Source: Psychrobacter sp. (GTDB lineage Bacteria; Pseudomonadota; Gammaproteobacteria; Pseudomonadales; Moraxellaceae). From it: a DNA stretch of 64,000 bases. Made by a program: the position numbers and the translations under genes. This document shows, one piece after another, positions 1 through 9,116 of this stretch (the stretch's first letter is position 1; each line of letters starts with the position of its first letter). Location: contig NZ_JAKDJE010000002.1 in the NCBI RefSeq assembly GCF_030454045.1, positions 1 through 64,000 of the forward strand, given 5' to 3'. Below the pieces are notes generated by a model. That model was not told the origin of the DNA, searched no databases, and worked only from the letters and a program-made list of their open reading frames with translations.

Positions 1-155
1 AGATTAGTGAGGTGCTCTTCTTTTTTCAATCACTTTCGAAGTTGAGAGTGGGGTTTATAGATATAATTTTATACTTGTATCAAAAAATGTTTATGTCAGA
101 AAAGCGATAGCAAAAACAGCATCAGTTATCATCAGAATTAGAGACTCAGAATGCT

Positions 156-1256
156 TTAACCACCGATTATCGAGAGATTATGCATGATGCCACTGTTCGA
201 GTCATGCAGATGATGATGTTCAGGCTTAATCGGCATAAAGCTATGCAGGGTACTCACTAGCCCTTGGATATCGTCTTGTTGTAAGTATGGACGGATATCA
301 TAATTACCTTGGTCAAATAAGCACAGATGCACCTTGCCCTGACTACTGACTCGCAAGCGATTGCAAGTATCACAAAAGTGCGCCGCATAAGGGGCAATCA
401 TGCCAATACGACCAACATAATTAGGATGACTGTACTCCACGGCTGGACCATCGGCACTACCGCGTTCATGCGGCTGCCAACCATGCTCTAACAAATAATC
501 CGTGATGATATCAGACTGAGCATGCTGGGCAAAAAACAAATCGCTGTTGTCACTGGTCTGCATAAATTCAATAAAACGGTACGTCACCTGTCTGTCTTTG
601 ACGTAGTTAATCGCGGCGATCAGGTTTTCAAAGGCAGTTTCTGCCATTAAAATACTGTTTATTTTGAGTTTGATATCCGTCGTTTCTAGCAAGGTATCCA
701 TATCCGCCAATATCTGTGGCAAGGTATCAAAACCAGTCATTTTATGAAAAGTAGCCGCATCAAAACTGTCCATACTGATATTGAGCTGATCGAGTCCAGC
801 TTCTTGCCAGCTAGCCAAATGTTTGCCTAACTTATAGCCATTACTGGTCATTGCCACTGTTTCAATGCCATCCGTTTGCTTAATGCTCTTGATAATGTCG
901 ACAACATCACGACGAATGGATGGTTCACCGCCCGTGATTCTCACTTTTTTGGTACCTACTTGGGCAAAGCCGTGTACCAAAGTGGCAATTTCAGAAACGC
1001 TCAACTCATCGTCAGGACGCTTGCCCTGATAGCCATTTGGCAAACAATACTCGCAGCGAAAATTACAGAAATCAGTAATAGACAGACGCAGATACGTCAG
1101 ACGCCGTGCAAACCCATCAGTTAAAGGCTGATGATATTCAGCTGGCTGGTCAACAAGTACCATTGAGGAGGGTTGTATATCTCCATCAGACAGTACAGAG
1201 GCTGACGCAGGAGAGTACCATTTCGGGCTATCTATTTTGAGGGTGTCGTCATTCAT
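156..1256 (-). CDS. moaA: GTP 3',8-cyclase MoaA
   Basis: Radical-SAM enzyme that converts GTP to the 3',8-cyclo intermediate in the first step of molybdenum cofactor synthesis in the cytoplasm. The CxxxCxxC cluster motif is at Cys64, Cys68 and Cys71, followed by a GGEP motif. Near the C-terminus there is a second cysteine set (FCDTCNRLR, then HLCLF), as expected for the second 4Fe-4S cluster, and the protein ends in the Gly-Gly tail typical of MoaA. At 366 residues it is longer than the usual ~330. The extra ~35 residues are N-terminal, and a later Met32 could be the true start. It lies upstream of nothing visible in the window and next to moeA on the same strand, 121 bp away, which fits a shared cofactor role. 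Confidence 0.95.
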   Translation of the reverse strand: MNDDTLKIDSPKWYSPASASVLSDGDIQPSSMVLVDQPAEYHQPLTDGFARRLTYLRLSITDFCNFRCEYCLPNGYQGKRPDDELSVSEIATLVHGFAQVGTKKVRITGGEPSIRRDVVDIIKSIKQTDGIETVAMTSNGYKLGKHLASWQEAGLDQLNISMDSFDAATFHKMTGFDTLPQILADMDTLLETTDIKLKINSILMAETAFENLIAAINYVKDRQVTYRFIEFMQTSDNSDLFFAQHAQSDIITDYLLEHGWQPHERGSADGPAVEYSHPNYVGRIGMIAPYAAHFCDTCNRLRVSSQGKVHLCLFDQGNYDIRPYLQQDDIQGLVSTLHSFMPIKPEHHHLHDSNSGIMHNLSIIGG

Positions 1257-1377
1257 ATATTACTGCCATCAGTATTGCTTACCATAAGCGTTACTTTATT
1301 ATTCGTGTTTAGCATTCCATAGCTAGATTGCTTATTCATTATGTCCATCATTTTATAGCAGATTGACTAACGATAAA

Positions 1378-2673
1378 TCAGCGATGTAACCAAGGAAACG
1401 GCTGCACCGTAACCTTATCACCAGATGATATGTTGCCGCTGTCTTGATCTAACACAATAAAGCAATTGGCGCGGCTCAGCTGTTTTATTCTGTGTGATTG
1501 TTGACTCAAAAAACATTCCACTTGGTAATGACCTGCTTCATCTTGTGACAATACGCCGCGCTGAAAGTCTTTGCGGCCAGGGAACTTTTTGATGTCATTT
1601 GTGAGTTTAGCGTTGATCGTTAGCGGCATCGGCTGCTCGGACACACTCGCACCTGACATCTGCCATAATGCGGGTATCACAAACTGTAGCGCGCCCACAA
1701 CTGTGGAGAGCGGATTACCCGGTAGACCAAAATACAACACAGGCTTATCAAGATTTTTATTTAACTCGCCAAATACGAATGGCTTGCCAGGTTTCATCGC
1801 CACTTTATAGTGGTTGATTTGTCCAAGCGTATCGATCACGGTCGTCAAAAAATCATAATCGCCAACCGAAACCCCTGCGGTCGATACCAGCACATCACAG
1901 TCTTGCATGGCTTCATGAACCGCAGCTGTCGTCTTCTCCAAGTCATCAGGAATGATGCCATAGTCACGAATGATTATAGGTAAGTCCGACAGTAGGCTTT
2001 TGAGCGTTGGGGTGTTTGAATTATATATTTGGGCTAGATGTTCCAGCTCATCGCCAATAGCGACGAGCTCATCGCCTGTCGCGAGCACACCGACGACGAG
2101 TGGTTGAAACACGCTCACTTCGCTGATACCTAAGTTTGCCAGCAAGCTGATATCGGCAGGATTGAGGCGCTTGCCTATCTTTAGCACAGCTTCGCCAGAC
2201 TCAATCTCTTCGCCTTGCGCACGGATATGACTATTGGCATTGGCGGCTTGCGTGAGAGTGATGCTGTACGGCTGACTCTTATCAATAGTCGCTTTGATAT
2301 CAGCAAAGTTGGTATTCTCTTGCATGATGACCATATCACAACAGTCAGGGACGACCGCGCCAGTAAAAATACGCACACCCTGCCCTGCTTTTGTCTCACC
2401 AGCATAGGCACTGCCTGCTTGAGACTCACCAATGATTTCAATCGTCTTGCCTTCTGACAGCTCACTTCCTTTTGCAATGGCATAACCATCCATAGCAGAT
2501 AGATTCTGTCTTGGCACATCAAAAGGTGATGCAATATCTTGCGCGAGTATGTGGTTACGGCTGTCTAATAGATCACAGATATTGACGGCTCTTTTGTGCA
2601 GCGGAAAATCCACATCATTATAATCATTGATACGCAGCTTTATTGCCGCTTGTAATTCTTCCATGGTAATCAT
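1378..2673 (-). CDS. moeA: Molybdopterin molybdenumtransferase MoeA
   Basis: Inserts molybdate into adenylated molybdopterin in the last step of molybdenum cofactor synthesis. The full-length 431-residue protein has the MoeA N-terminal region (MDGYAIAKG near residue 60), the molybdopterin-binding core with STAGVSVGDYDF and GLPGNPLS, and the C-terminal beta domain. It is on the same strand as moaA and just upstream of it, so the two may be cotranscribed moeA to moaA. Other moa/mob/mod genes are not in the window. Confidence 0.95.
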   Translation of the reverse strand: MITMEELQAAIKLRINDYNDVDFPLHKRAVNICDLLDSRNHILAQDIASPFDVPRQNLSAMDGYAIAKGSELSEGKTIEIIGESQAGSAYAGETKAGQGVRIFTGAVVPDCCDMVIMQENTNFADIKATIDKSQPYSITLTQAANANSHIRAQGEEIESGEAVLKIGKRLNPADISLLANLGISEVSVFQPLVVGVLATGDELVAIGDELEHLAQIYNSNTPTLKSLLSDLPIIIRDYGIIPDDLEKTTAAVHEAMQDCDVLVSTAGVSVGDYDFLTTVIDTLGQINHYKVAMKPGKPFVFGELNKNLDKPVLYFGLPGNPLSTVVGALQFVIPALWQMSGASVSEQPMPLTINAKLTNDIKKFPGRKDFQRGVLSQDEAGHYQVECFLSQQSHRIKQLSRANCFIVLDQDSGNISSGDKVTVQPFPWLHR

Positions 2674-3120
2674 AAAGGTATGCTCTTTTGATCGTTCTAA
2701 TTATTTATTCTTGAGTAGCTATTATTCACAGTTGCTATTAAAAAAGTTGCTATTGAAAACTGATATTAATCATCAATGGTTAAAGTCAGTCATCAAAAAC
2801 TGCTTATGAAATCATACTCTCCTAGAGTCTATCATTCACAGTATCCATTTTCTTGTATTAACCTTGTCCTGATAAGTTTTGAAGAAAACCATATCAAGGA
2901 AGCCATATCTGATCTGCTTTTGACAGTTGGTGCTTGTGGCAGAACTTATGATGCTTTATATCGATCATTTTTAGCAAAAACAAGTATAGACTGAGGCAAA
3001 AAAAGCACCGTGGCAAGGTGCTTTTTGTAGAACAAAGTAAAAATAGCGGTTTTATCACGAAGGACTAAAACCACTGAAAAGGGTGGTTTCTATACAGTGT
3101 ATAAAAACCGCCAGCTTATC
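2674..3120. other. Intergenic region between moeA and the MltB-type gene
   Basis: No convincing gene. The open frame on the + strand at 2776-2994 has no clear ribosome binding site and an unremarkable, low-quality translation. The stretch contains the terminator-like hairpin at 2998-3026 and, nearer the transglycosylase, a second weaker inverted repeat at 3067-3090 (AAACCAC/GTGGTTT). Confidence 0.6.
2998..3026 (-). terminator. Rho-independent terminator
   Basis: Inverted repeat AAAAGCACC / GGTGCTTTT with a 7-nt loop, flanked by A and T tracts so that it could act in both directions. It lies downstream of the transglycosylase gene on the minus strand. Confidence 0.7.
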
Positions 3121-4419
3121 TCACCATCCAGCCAATGAAGACGCACTACTTTGAGTGATAAACCCATCTGGTATTTGCCCATTATCCGCCTGCCAGCGCT
3201 GGAATGCCATGCGCGTGTTGGTACCTACAATGCCATCAGCCCCTTTGGTATCGTAACCCATGCTCGTCAAACGGAGCTGTAAGTTCGTGACCTGTGTGGT
3301 CGATAATGGACGCTCATAACGCGGCCATGATTTTCGCAGGCCACTTTGTCCATCAATTGTTTTTCCCAAGAGGCTCACCCCTAGCGCATAGCTCGATGAG
3401 TTATTATAGACTTTGATCACATCAAAGTTTGGGCTTAGCAGCAATACGGGGCCATCTTTGCCAGCTGGCAACCACAGCTCCATCTCGGTATTGGCATCTA
3501 GATAGACGTCATCTATCGTATCGACACCCATCGCCGCCCATCTGGCAGCAGGTTGCTTACTCCCCATCAGTGAATAATCAAACGAAGCAGGTACAGTCGC
3601 CTCATAAAAAGGTGCTAGACCGCGAACCCAACCTGAGTTGCTCAAATAGTTGGCAGTAGAAGCCAGCGCATCACCTGTGGCCCAAGGGTTACGGTGACCG
3701 TTGCCATCGCCGTCTACGCCTTGCTTGAGCCAAGTCTCAGGGATGAACTGCGTTTGTCCCATACCGCCCGCCCAAGAACCCTCAAGCTGAGACCATGAGA
3801 CATCACCGCGCTCTAATAGCGTGGCTAATGATAATAGCTGAGCTTCAGCGAATTGTTGACGACGACCATCATAGGCGAGACTGGCAAGCGAGCTTGGCAG
3901 ATCGCTGCTACCCGTGACCGCGCCATATGACGACTCCATACCCCATATCGCTGCGATCACCTCTGCATCAACGCCATACTGCGACTCTAATTGAGACAAG
4001 AACGCACGTTGCTCTGCAAACTTACGCTTACCTACGCTGACACGGCCACTAGAGACAGCAGAGTCCACATATTCCCATGGCATCTTAGAGAATTCAGGCT
4101 GTCCTGAATCCAACGAGATCACTTGTTGATTGAGATACGCTGAGTCAAGCAAACGACGAATCACCCCAGCGTCATAGCCTGATGATATCGCCCGCATAGA
4201 AAAATCTGATTTCCAATCATAAAAGCTGTTATAGCTTGGCTTAGGCGCTGGCTGCGGTTTGATGACTGGCGCAGGTGTTGGCTTTACCTGCACCGTTTGG
4301 GTCTGCGTGATCTCAACGCCGCCTTGGCGCACCGGTTTTTTTTGCATCGCTTGTTGGCTTGTACACCCAACCATCACGAGCGCTGGCATCAGGGTGAGGT
4401 ACTGTTTTTTTAATCTCAT
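3121..4419 (-). CDS. MltB-family lytic murein transglycosylase, lipoprotein
   Basis: Predicted outer-membrane lipoprotein that cleaves peptidoglycan glycan strands. Starting at the ATG at 4419 gives a signal peptide with lipobox VMVGC (Cys19); an upstream in-frame start at 4479 would bury this signal and is rejected. A Pro/Gln-rich linker (about 35-62) precedes the SLT_2-type catalytic domain, whose likely catalytic Glu162 is in GMESSYG. The GGMGQTQFIP segment is typical of the family. Residues ~375-430 form a PG_binding_1 domain. It follows the NlpD-like gene with only ~70 bp between them, suggesting a surE-nlpD-mltB transcription unit for envelope turnover. The exact Mlt subtype is not certain. 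Confidence 0.9.
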   Translation of the reverse strand: MRLKKQYLTLMPALVMVGCTSQQAMQKKPVRQGGVEITQTQTVQVKPTPAPVIKPQPAPKPSYNSFYDWKSDFSMRAISSGYDAGVIRRLLDSAYLNQQVISLDSGQPEFSKMPWEYVDSAVSSGRVSVGKRKFAEQRAFLSQLESQYGVDAEVIAAIWGMESSYGAVTGSSDLPSSLASLAYDGRRQQFAEAQLLSLATLLERGDVSWSQLEGSWAGGMGQTQFIPETWLKQGVDGDGNGHRNPWATGDALASTANYLSNSGWVRGLAPFYEATVPASFDYSLMGSKQPAARWAAMGVDTIDDVYLDANTEMELWLPAGKDGPVLLLSPNFDVIKVYNNSSSYALGVSLLGKTIDGQSGLRKSWPRYERPLSTTQVTNLQLRLTSMGYDTKGADGIVGTNTRMAFQRWQADNGQIPDGFITQSSASSLAGW

Positions 4420-4488
4420 AAAAAGTCTCAAATATGAATAAGTAAAATGTCTCAAAGTCGCCAAGCCATCAGCAACCATACTGCACGC

Positions 4489-5268
4489 TTAACGCCCAAG
4501 TACCGTACGTGGATCAATGGGGTTTCCATTTAAGCGAACTTGGAACTCTAGCCCCACCTGATTGGTCTGACCACTGCTACCCATTGTAGCAATACGTTGA
4601 CCACGCTGTACTGCGTCACCTTCTTTTACAAGCAATTGGCTATTATGCGCGTAAGCCGTGATGTAGTCATCACTATGGCGAATCATAATCAAGTTGCCAT
4701 ATTCTGGTAGGCCGTTGCCTGAGTAAAGCACAGTTCCTGACTGACTGGCAAGTACCGGATCACCCACATTCCCAGCAAACCACATACCCATGTTGCCTGT
4801 GGCTGGATCAATGTTACGCGTGACTGGATTTCGCGTTGGATAGTCATAGCCAGCGGTAGAATTGGCAGGTGCTTGGTACGCTGGTGTTTGAGTTTGTGTG
4901 ACAGGCGGCGTATAGGTCGGTTGCGGCTGTGCAGGTCTACTATAGTTATTACTTCTAACCGTGTTACCTTGCCATAGCTTGAGCCATTGCCCACTATAGA
5001 TTGTGTACTTGCTGTCGAGGCCATTTATCGCCCCAATCTGACGATAGTTCAGATTATACCGTGCCGCAATTTGGCTGACCGTATCGCCACGCTGGACACG
5101 ATGATAGTTAGGAACGCCCTGAGCGTTAGTAATAATCTTAGGGCCTGCTTGGTTGGGTAGCTGATACGTCGGCTTAGTGGCACAGCCGACCACAGATAAA
5201 GTAGCAACTGCCATCGTGCCAATCAATGCGGCTTTAGCAAAGTATGATCCGCTCATGATTTTTTTCAT
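4489..5268 (-). CDS. nlpD: NlpD-like LysM/LytM (M23) lipoprotein
   Basis: Predicted lipoprotein (lipobox SVVGC, Cys29) with a LysM peptidoglycan-binding domain at ~54-98, a Pro/Gln/Thr-rich linker, and a C-terminal M23/LytM domain at ~160-257. The metal-binding residues of active M23 peptidases are largely missing: the HxxxD site reads NMGMWFAG and the HxH site reads GLEFQVR. That is the pattern of NlpD/EnvC-type LytM factors, which activate cell-wall amidases rather than cut peptidoglycan. It lies 177 bp downstream of surE, as in many gammaproteobacteria, but the usual rpoS is replaced here by an MltB-type gene. The NlpD name is by domain architecture and context. Confidence 0.88.
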   Translation of the reverse strand: MKKIMSGSYFAKAALIGTMAVATLSVVGCATKPTYQLPNQAGPKIITNAQGVPNYHRVQRGDTVSQIAARYNLNYRQIGAINGLDSKYTIYSGQWLKLWQGNTVRSNNYSRPAQPQPTYTPPVTQTQTPAYQAPANSTAGYDYPTRNPVTRNIDPATGNMGMWFAGNVGDPVLASQSGTVLYSGNGLPEYGNLIMIRHSDDYITAYAHNSQLLVKEGDAVQRGQRIATMGSSGQTNQVGLEFQVRLNGNPIDPRTVLGR

Positions 5269-5445
5269 ACAAGGTTCCTGTTCTTTGTTGCTTATCTATT
5301 GTTTCATCATCCAAAAGCGCTTGGTATGACTCAAAAGCCTCTGGTCGTACTTACGACACGGTAGTCATTAGCAAGTAATATCACTAACGCGGTCACTCGC
5401 ACAGTACTCACTATTCATATTACTTTTGATTGTATCGTATCAAAC

Positions 5446-6297
5446 TCATAAATCTAATATTGACAGCGTCTCTAATGTCGATGTCGGAGTATGGTGCAGA
5501 CGCACTGGTGACAGACTGATGTATCCTGCCGCTACTGCTTGATCATCAGTCATATTGGGCACAAAAGGCACATCCGCATCATGAGACACTGTATCGCTGG
5601 GTATAAATGCCTGAGCTGGCGTCGTCGATGGGGGATCATCCTTACGCTTGCGTAACGATAACCAATAAGCATCTCGACCACGCGGATCAATCATATGGTG
5701 TACGGGCCGGGCGATTTGCTTATGTCCCAACGAGGTGACCTTTCGACCTTTGATATCACTACTGCTGCTCACATCGGGAATATTAACGTTTAATACATGA
5801 TAGGGCAAACTTTTGAGAAGCGCTAATACTGAAGTCTCAGTAATGAGTTTGACAATTTCATCGGCGGCCACTTGATAATCACTGGCTGATTCTTGTCCGC
5901 CATTTTTGACACCGCCACCTACCAAAGACGTAGCAATAGCAGGTATCCCAAATAGCTGCGCTGTTAATGCAGCACCAAAGGTACCAGAAAACATCACATC
6001 CTGTCCTAAGTTGGCTCCTGAATTGATGCCCGTAATCACACAATCAAAAGTTATATCACCATATAGCTCATGTAGCGCTAGGTGAATACAGTCAGCAGGT
6101 GAACCGTTTACCGCTACAAATCCTGAAGCCAGTTTGTGCGTATGCAATGGTTTTGAGACGCTCAGAGCACTGGCATAGCCACTTTGCTCCTCACTTGGGG
6201 CAACCACCACCACATCGCCAATGGCAGATAGTGCTTGGGATAGAGCCACTAACCCCGGTGCATATACCCCATCGTCATTACTAATCAAAATCTTCAT
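5446..6297 (-). CDS. surE: 5'/3'-nucleotidase SurE
   Basis: Metal-dependent phosphatase acting on nucleoside 5'- and 3'-monophosphates. The N-terminus carries the metal-binding NDDG motif (residues ~7-10), followed by the typical GSPADCIHLAL and SGINSGANLGQDVMFSGTFGAA segments. At 283 residues it is slightly longer than the usual ~250, with an extra Pro/Thr-rich stretch near the C-terminus. It is first in a likely operon with the NlpD-like and MltB-like genes; the pcm gene often found beside surE is absent. Confidence 0.95.
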   Translation of the reverse strand: MKILISNDDGVYAPGLVALSQALSAIGDVVVVAPSEEQSGYASALSVSKPLHTHKLASGFVAVNGSPADCIHLALHELYGDITFDCVITGINSGANLGQDVMFSGTFGAALTAQLFGIPAIATSLVGGGVKNGGQESASDYQVAADEIVKLITETSVLALLKSLPYHVLNVNIPDVSSSSDIKGRKVTSLGHKQIARPVHHMIDPRGRDAYWLSLRKRKDDPPSTTPAQAFIPSDTVSHDADVPFVPNMTDDQAVAAGYISLSPVRLHHTPTSTLETLSILDL

Positions 6298-6808
6298 ATC
6301 AACTCAGTATATTTGTATCAGACCATCTGTCTACCAGTCATTTTTGCTACCGTACCATATCTTTGTTAGCATAAAAATAGCAATCCACATCCCTTCTATC
6401 AAATACAAAAAAAGGGGCAAGCTGCTCTATCGCGCCATTGATATCAACATCTATGAGGAAGATTGGCTTGATGACACGAGCGATTATACCTGAATAATAC
6501 CGACACACGAACTCAGTGTTCGTCCAAAAACAATCTGTCGTTTTTTTATCTGGGACAATGCCATCAATGTGAATATAAATTAAAATATTCTAGACAAAGC
6601 AATGCGTTACAATATACAACACCATAAAACAATACAAACTTCTGCGTTTATATTGTTGTGACTTCACTGGTATATGCTACGGATATGTTGCTGTAAACTA
6701 CCCTTGGCTCACAAGATATCTACACATAAATCAATATTTTATGTGACTTTTATTTTTTTACCCATTAACATATCACCATTAAATAAAGATAAGCGAGTGT
6801 AATACTGA
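6298..6808. other. Intergenic region, 511 bp, divergent
   Basis: AT-rich region between surE (minus) and a small exported protein (plus), so it should hold two divergent promoters. I see no RNA gene, repeat or clear terminator. Open frames overlapping the surE start have no ribosome binding site and look like chance. Confidence 0.5.
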
Positions 6809-7243
6809 ATGAAGAATCAATCGATATTATCTATAGCTTCTGTTATGGCAAAGGCCGCTTCGAAAATTGGGCTTGCAGGTCTAATAGCGTCGGTTGCTAT
6901 AATGTCTCAAGCCTCTAATGCTGCAAATAATTCTGCGACCACCATTCCACTAGATATGTCTGGTATTAATATCACCAAGCACGAAATTGCTGTGATGCAG
7001 GTGCTATCAGAGATCTGTCCATCTATGCTAAACGGCAATCAAAAACAGCGCTTTTATAAGTCTTATACGGTGCAACTGCACGAGCTGATGCCGTCTTTAG
7101 AAGATCCAAAGGCTGCGATTCAGTATCTGTCAACACAACAAGATTATCGTCAGATACTACAAGGTATTCGTAGTTGGACCATGGGTTTCTCAAAGCAAGA
7201 GAATAAAGCGCTTTGCGAAGATCTTGCAAACGCAGAATACTAA
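6809..7243 (+). CDS. Small exported protein of unknown function
   Basis: 144 residues with a good Sec signal peptide: a basic start, a hydrophobic core at ~20-33, and a likely cut after Ala38 in SQASNA-ANN. The mature part is about 106 residues and mostly helical in pattern, with two cysteines (in EICPSM and ALCEDL) that could form a disulfide in the periplasm. It resembles a small protein family I associate with Moraxellaceae (annotated from Moraxella catarrhalis as an MCR_0457-type protein), but I cannot confirm this. It is isolated, with about 500 bp of non-coding DNA on each side. The ribosome binding site is weak (GCGAG). Confidence 0.75.
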   Translation: MKNQSILSIASVMAKAASKIGLAGLIASVAIMSQASNAANNSATTIPLDMSGINITKHEIAVMQVLSEICPSMLNGNQKQRFYKSYTVQLHELMPSLEDPKAAIQYLSTQQDYRQILQGIRSWTMGFSKQENKALCEDLANAEY

Positions 7244-7739
7244 TACATATGAGGTAAGCTGTACCCAGTTCCGATAAACTGGACTATTAACGACTATAAA
7301 AAACCACTTTATCTCATCTGAGTAATTGCTTTCTTTCATCATCTTAAAGAGTAACGCTGACAACTTACTTATTAAGATTGGGTAACATCAAAGCTTGCTG
7401 CCACGCCGTTCATAAATCATGAGTGAGGCTGCAGGCTTTTTGTGATTATTAAGTGCGCTTTGTCAAAACCATCTCTAGATTGATGGAGTAAACACTTACA
7501 TACCCATTCGCTTTTCTTTTCATTGGCGTCTGACTTTTTTGCATTTATCGATTCCCCATCGGTTGGCATTTTGCTAAGATAAGGCGTTAATTTTATGTCT
7601 ATCGCGCAGTCGTTTCAGTTTTGATTCATACATTATTTTAGACAGGATGGTACAGTCGTGCTGCTTAAAACAATGTATGAAATTGGCACTGAGCACGAAC
7701 GATAGATACATTTGGCTCCATGATGCGGTGTAATGATAT
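7244..7739. other. Intergenic region, 496 bp
   Basis: Between two plus-strand genes. No gene is supported; the minus-strand frames overlapping the dacC start are shadows. No strong terminator, repeat or structured RNA is recognised. Promoter elements for the carboxypeptidase are expected near the 3' end but none is convincing. Confidence 0.5.
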
Positions 7740-8906
7740 ATGACAGTAAAGCGTGTGAAAAACCAGTTAGTACAGCTGGTAGTTGGTGTAAGTATCTCAA
7801 TGAGTGCAGTGATGGCAAACGCAGCCATACAACCACCTGAGATGGACAATACCGCCTATGTATTGATGGACTATAATACTGGTGAGATTTTGGCTCAAAA
7901 AAATGCGAACGAGTCGTTGCCGCCAGCGTCCTTAACCAAAATGATGACCAGTTATATCATTGAACAGCGTCTAGCATCAGGCGACCTTAAAGAAGACGAC
8001 CAAGTACTCATGAGCAAAAATGCTTGGTGCCGTGGTAGCAGCAGTCAATCTTGTATGTATGTACCAGTCAACAAGACGGCGAGCGTCATCGACATGCTAC
8101 GCGGCATTATCATCCAGTCGGGCAATGATGCCTCAAAAGCCATGGCTGAGCATATCGCGGGTAGTGAGTCATCGTTTGCCATTTTAATGAATGAGCAGGC
8201 CCAAAAGCTTGGCATGGATCATTCTCATTTCGTCAACTCTACTGGTATGCCAGCTGAAGGACATGAGGCCTCTGCATTAGATTTGGCCAAACTTGCTCGC
8301 GCCATTGTCAAAAACAGTGGCGATTACTATAGTATTTACTCAGAAAAAGAGTTTACTTACAATGGTATTACCCAAGGAAACCGCAACGCCCTACTCGCAA
8401 CTGATCCAACGGTCGATGGCTTAAAAACAGGTCATACAAATGCGGCAGGCTATTGCTTAGTGGCGTCTAGCAACCGTGATGGTATGCGCCTCATTTCGGT
8501 CATCATGGGTACTAAGAGCCAACAAGCTCGTGCTGACCAGTCACGTGAATTACTCAACTGGGGTTTTGGACACTTCACCACAGTGACCAAAGCACCTGCT
8601 GGTCAGTTTGTGAGCAAAATTCCAGTATGGTTTGGGGAAGCTGATGAGGTCGAGTTGGCAACTGGCGACAATCTACAGATCCTAACCAGCAAAACGCAAA
8701 AGAATAAAATCACAACAGTGGTTGATATTCCTGAAAGCCTAGAAGCACCGATCAAAAAAGGTCAAGAAATCGGCAAAATGATGGCCGTTATCGACGGTAA
8801 AGCCGTTGCCTCTGTACCTATTGTTGCCACCAATGATATCGAACAATCAGGATTCTTGAGCCGTACTTGGCAACATATCGTACGCTGGGCAAAAAACCTG
8901 TTCTAA
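7740..8906 (+). CDS. dacC: D-alanyl-D-alanine carboxypeptidase (PBP5/6 type)
   Basis: Periplasmic penicillin-binding protein that removes the terminal D-Ala from peptidoglycan pentapeptides. Signal peptide with a cut near ANA-AIQ (residue ~29). All three active-site motifs are present: SLTK (Ser64-Lys67), SGN (127-129) and KTG (229-231). The C-terminal PBP5-type beta domain is followed by an amphipathic tail (HIVRWAKNLF) for membrane attachment. Two cysteines (97 and 105) close to each other may form a disulfide loop. It is a single-gene unit ending in a strong terminator. The dacA/dacC naming within the family is uncertain. Confidence 0.93.
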   Translation: MTVKRVKNQLVQLVVGVSISMSAVMANAAIQPPEMDNTAYVLMDYNTGEILAQKNANESLPPASLTKMMTSYIIEQRLASGDLKEDDQVLMSKNAWCRGSSSQSCMYVPVNKTASVIDMLRGIIIQSGNDASKAMAEHIAGSESSFAILMNEQAQKLGMDHSHFVNSTGMPAEGHEASALDLAKLARAIVKNSGDYYSIYSEKEFTYNGITQGNRNALLATDPTVDGLKTGHTNAAGYCLVASSNRDGMRLISVIMGTKSQQARADQSRELLNWGFGHFTTVTKAPAGQFVSKIPVWFGEADEVELATGDNLQILTSKTQKNKITTVVDIPESLEAPIKKGQEIGKMMAVIDGKAVASVPIVATNDIEQSGFLSRTWQHIVRWAKNLF

Positions 8907-8953
8907 AAAATTTTAGAGCATATGTTTTTTCAGCCTAACTCAATTCAATAAAC

Positions 8954-8987
8954 AAAAAAGACGCCTTATCTAAGGCGTCTTTTTTTC
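8954..8987 (+). terminator. Rho-independent terminator after dacC
   Basis: Nine-bp stem GACGCCTTA/TAAGGCGTC with a 2-nt loop, preceded by six A and followed by seven T. It is probably bidirectional. Confidence 0.9.
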
Positions 8988-9116
8988 TTCAACAAGCACT
9001 TAAGCTCAACAGCTGGCAGAGGTAGCAATAGCAAAATAAGCTTGTATTGATACAATCTCTTACAGCGCTTCTGAGTTGACTAACCTGAAAGCAGACAAGA
9101 CCATTTTAGGATGATG

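Noticed and set aside
2776..2994. 72-codon plus-strand frame between moeA and the transglycosylase
   Set aside because: No ribosome binding site, no recognisable sequence and it overlaps the intergenic stretch that ends in a terminator.
6221..6493. 90-codon plus-strand frame across the surE start
   Set aside because: Its first half is antisense to surE and no ribosome binding site is seen. The acidic C-terminal end is not enough evidence for a gene.
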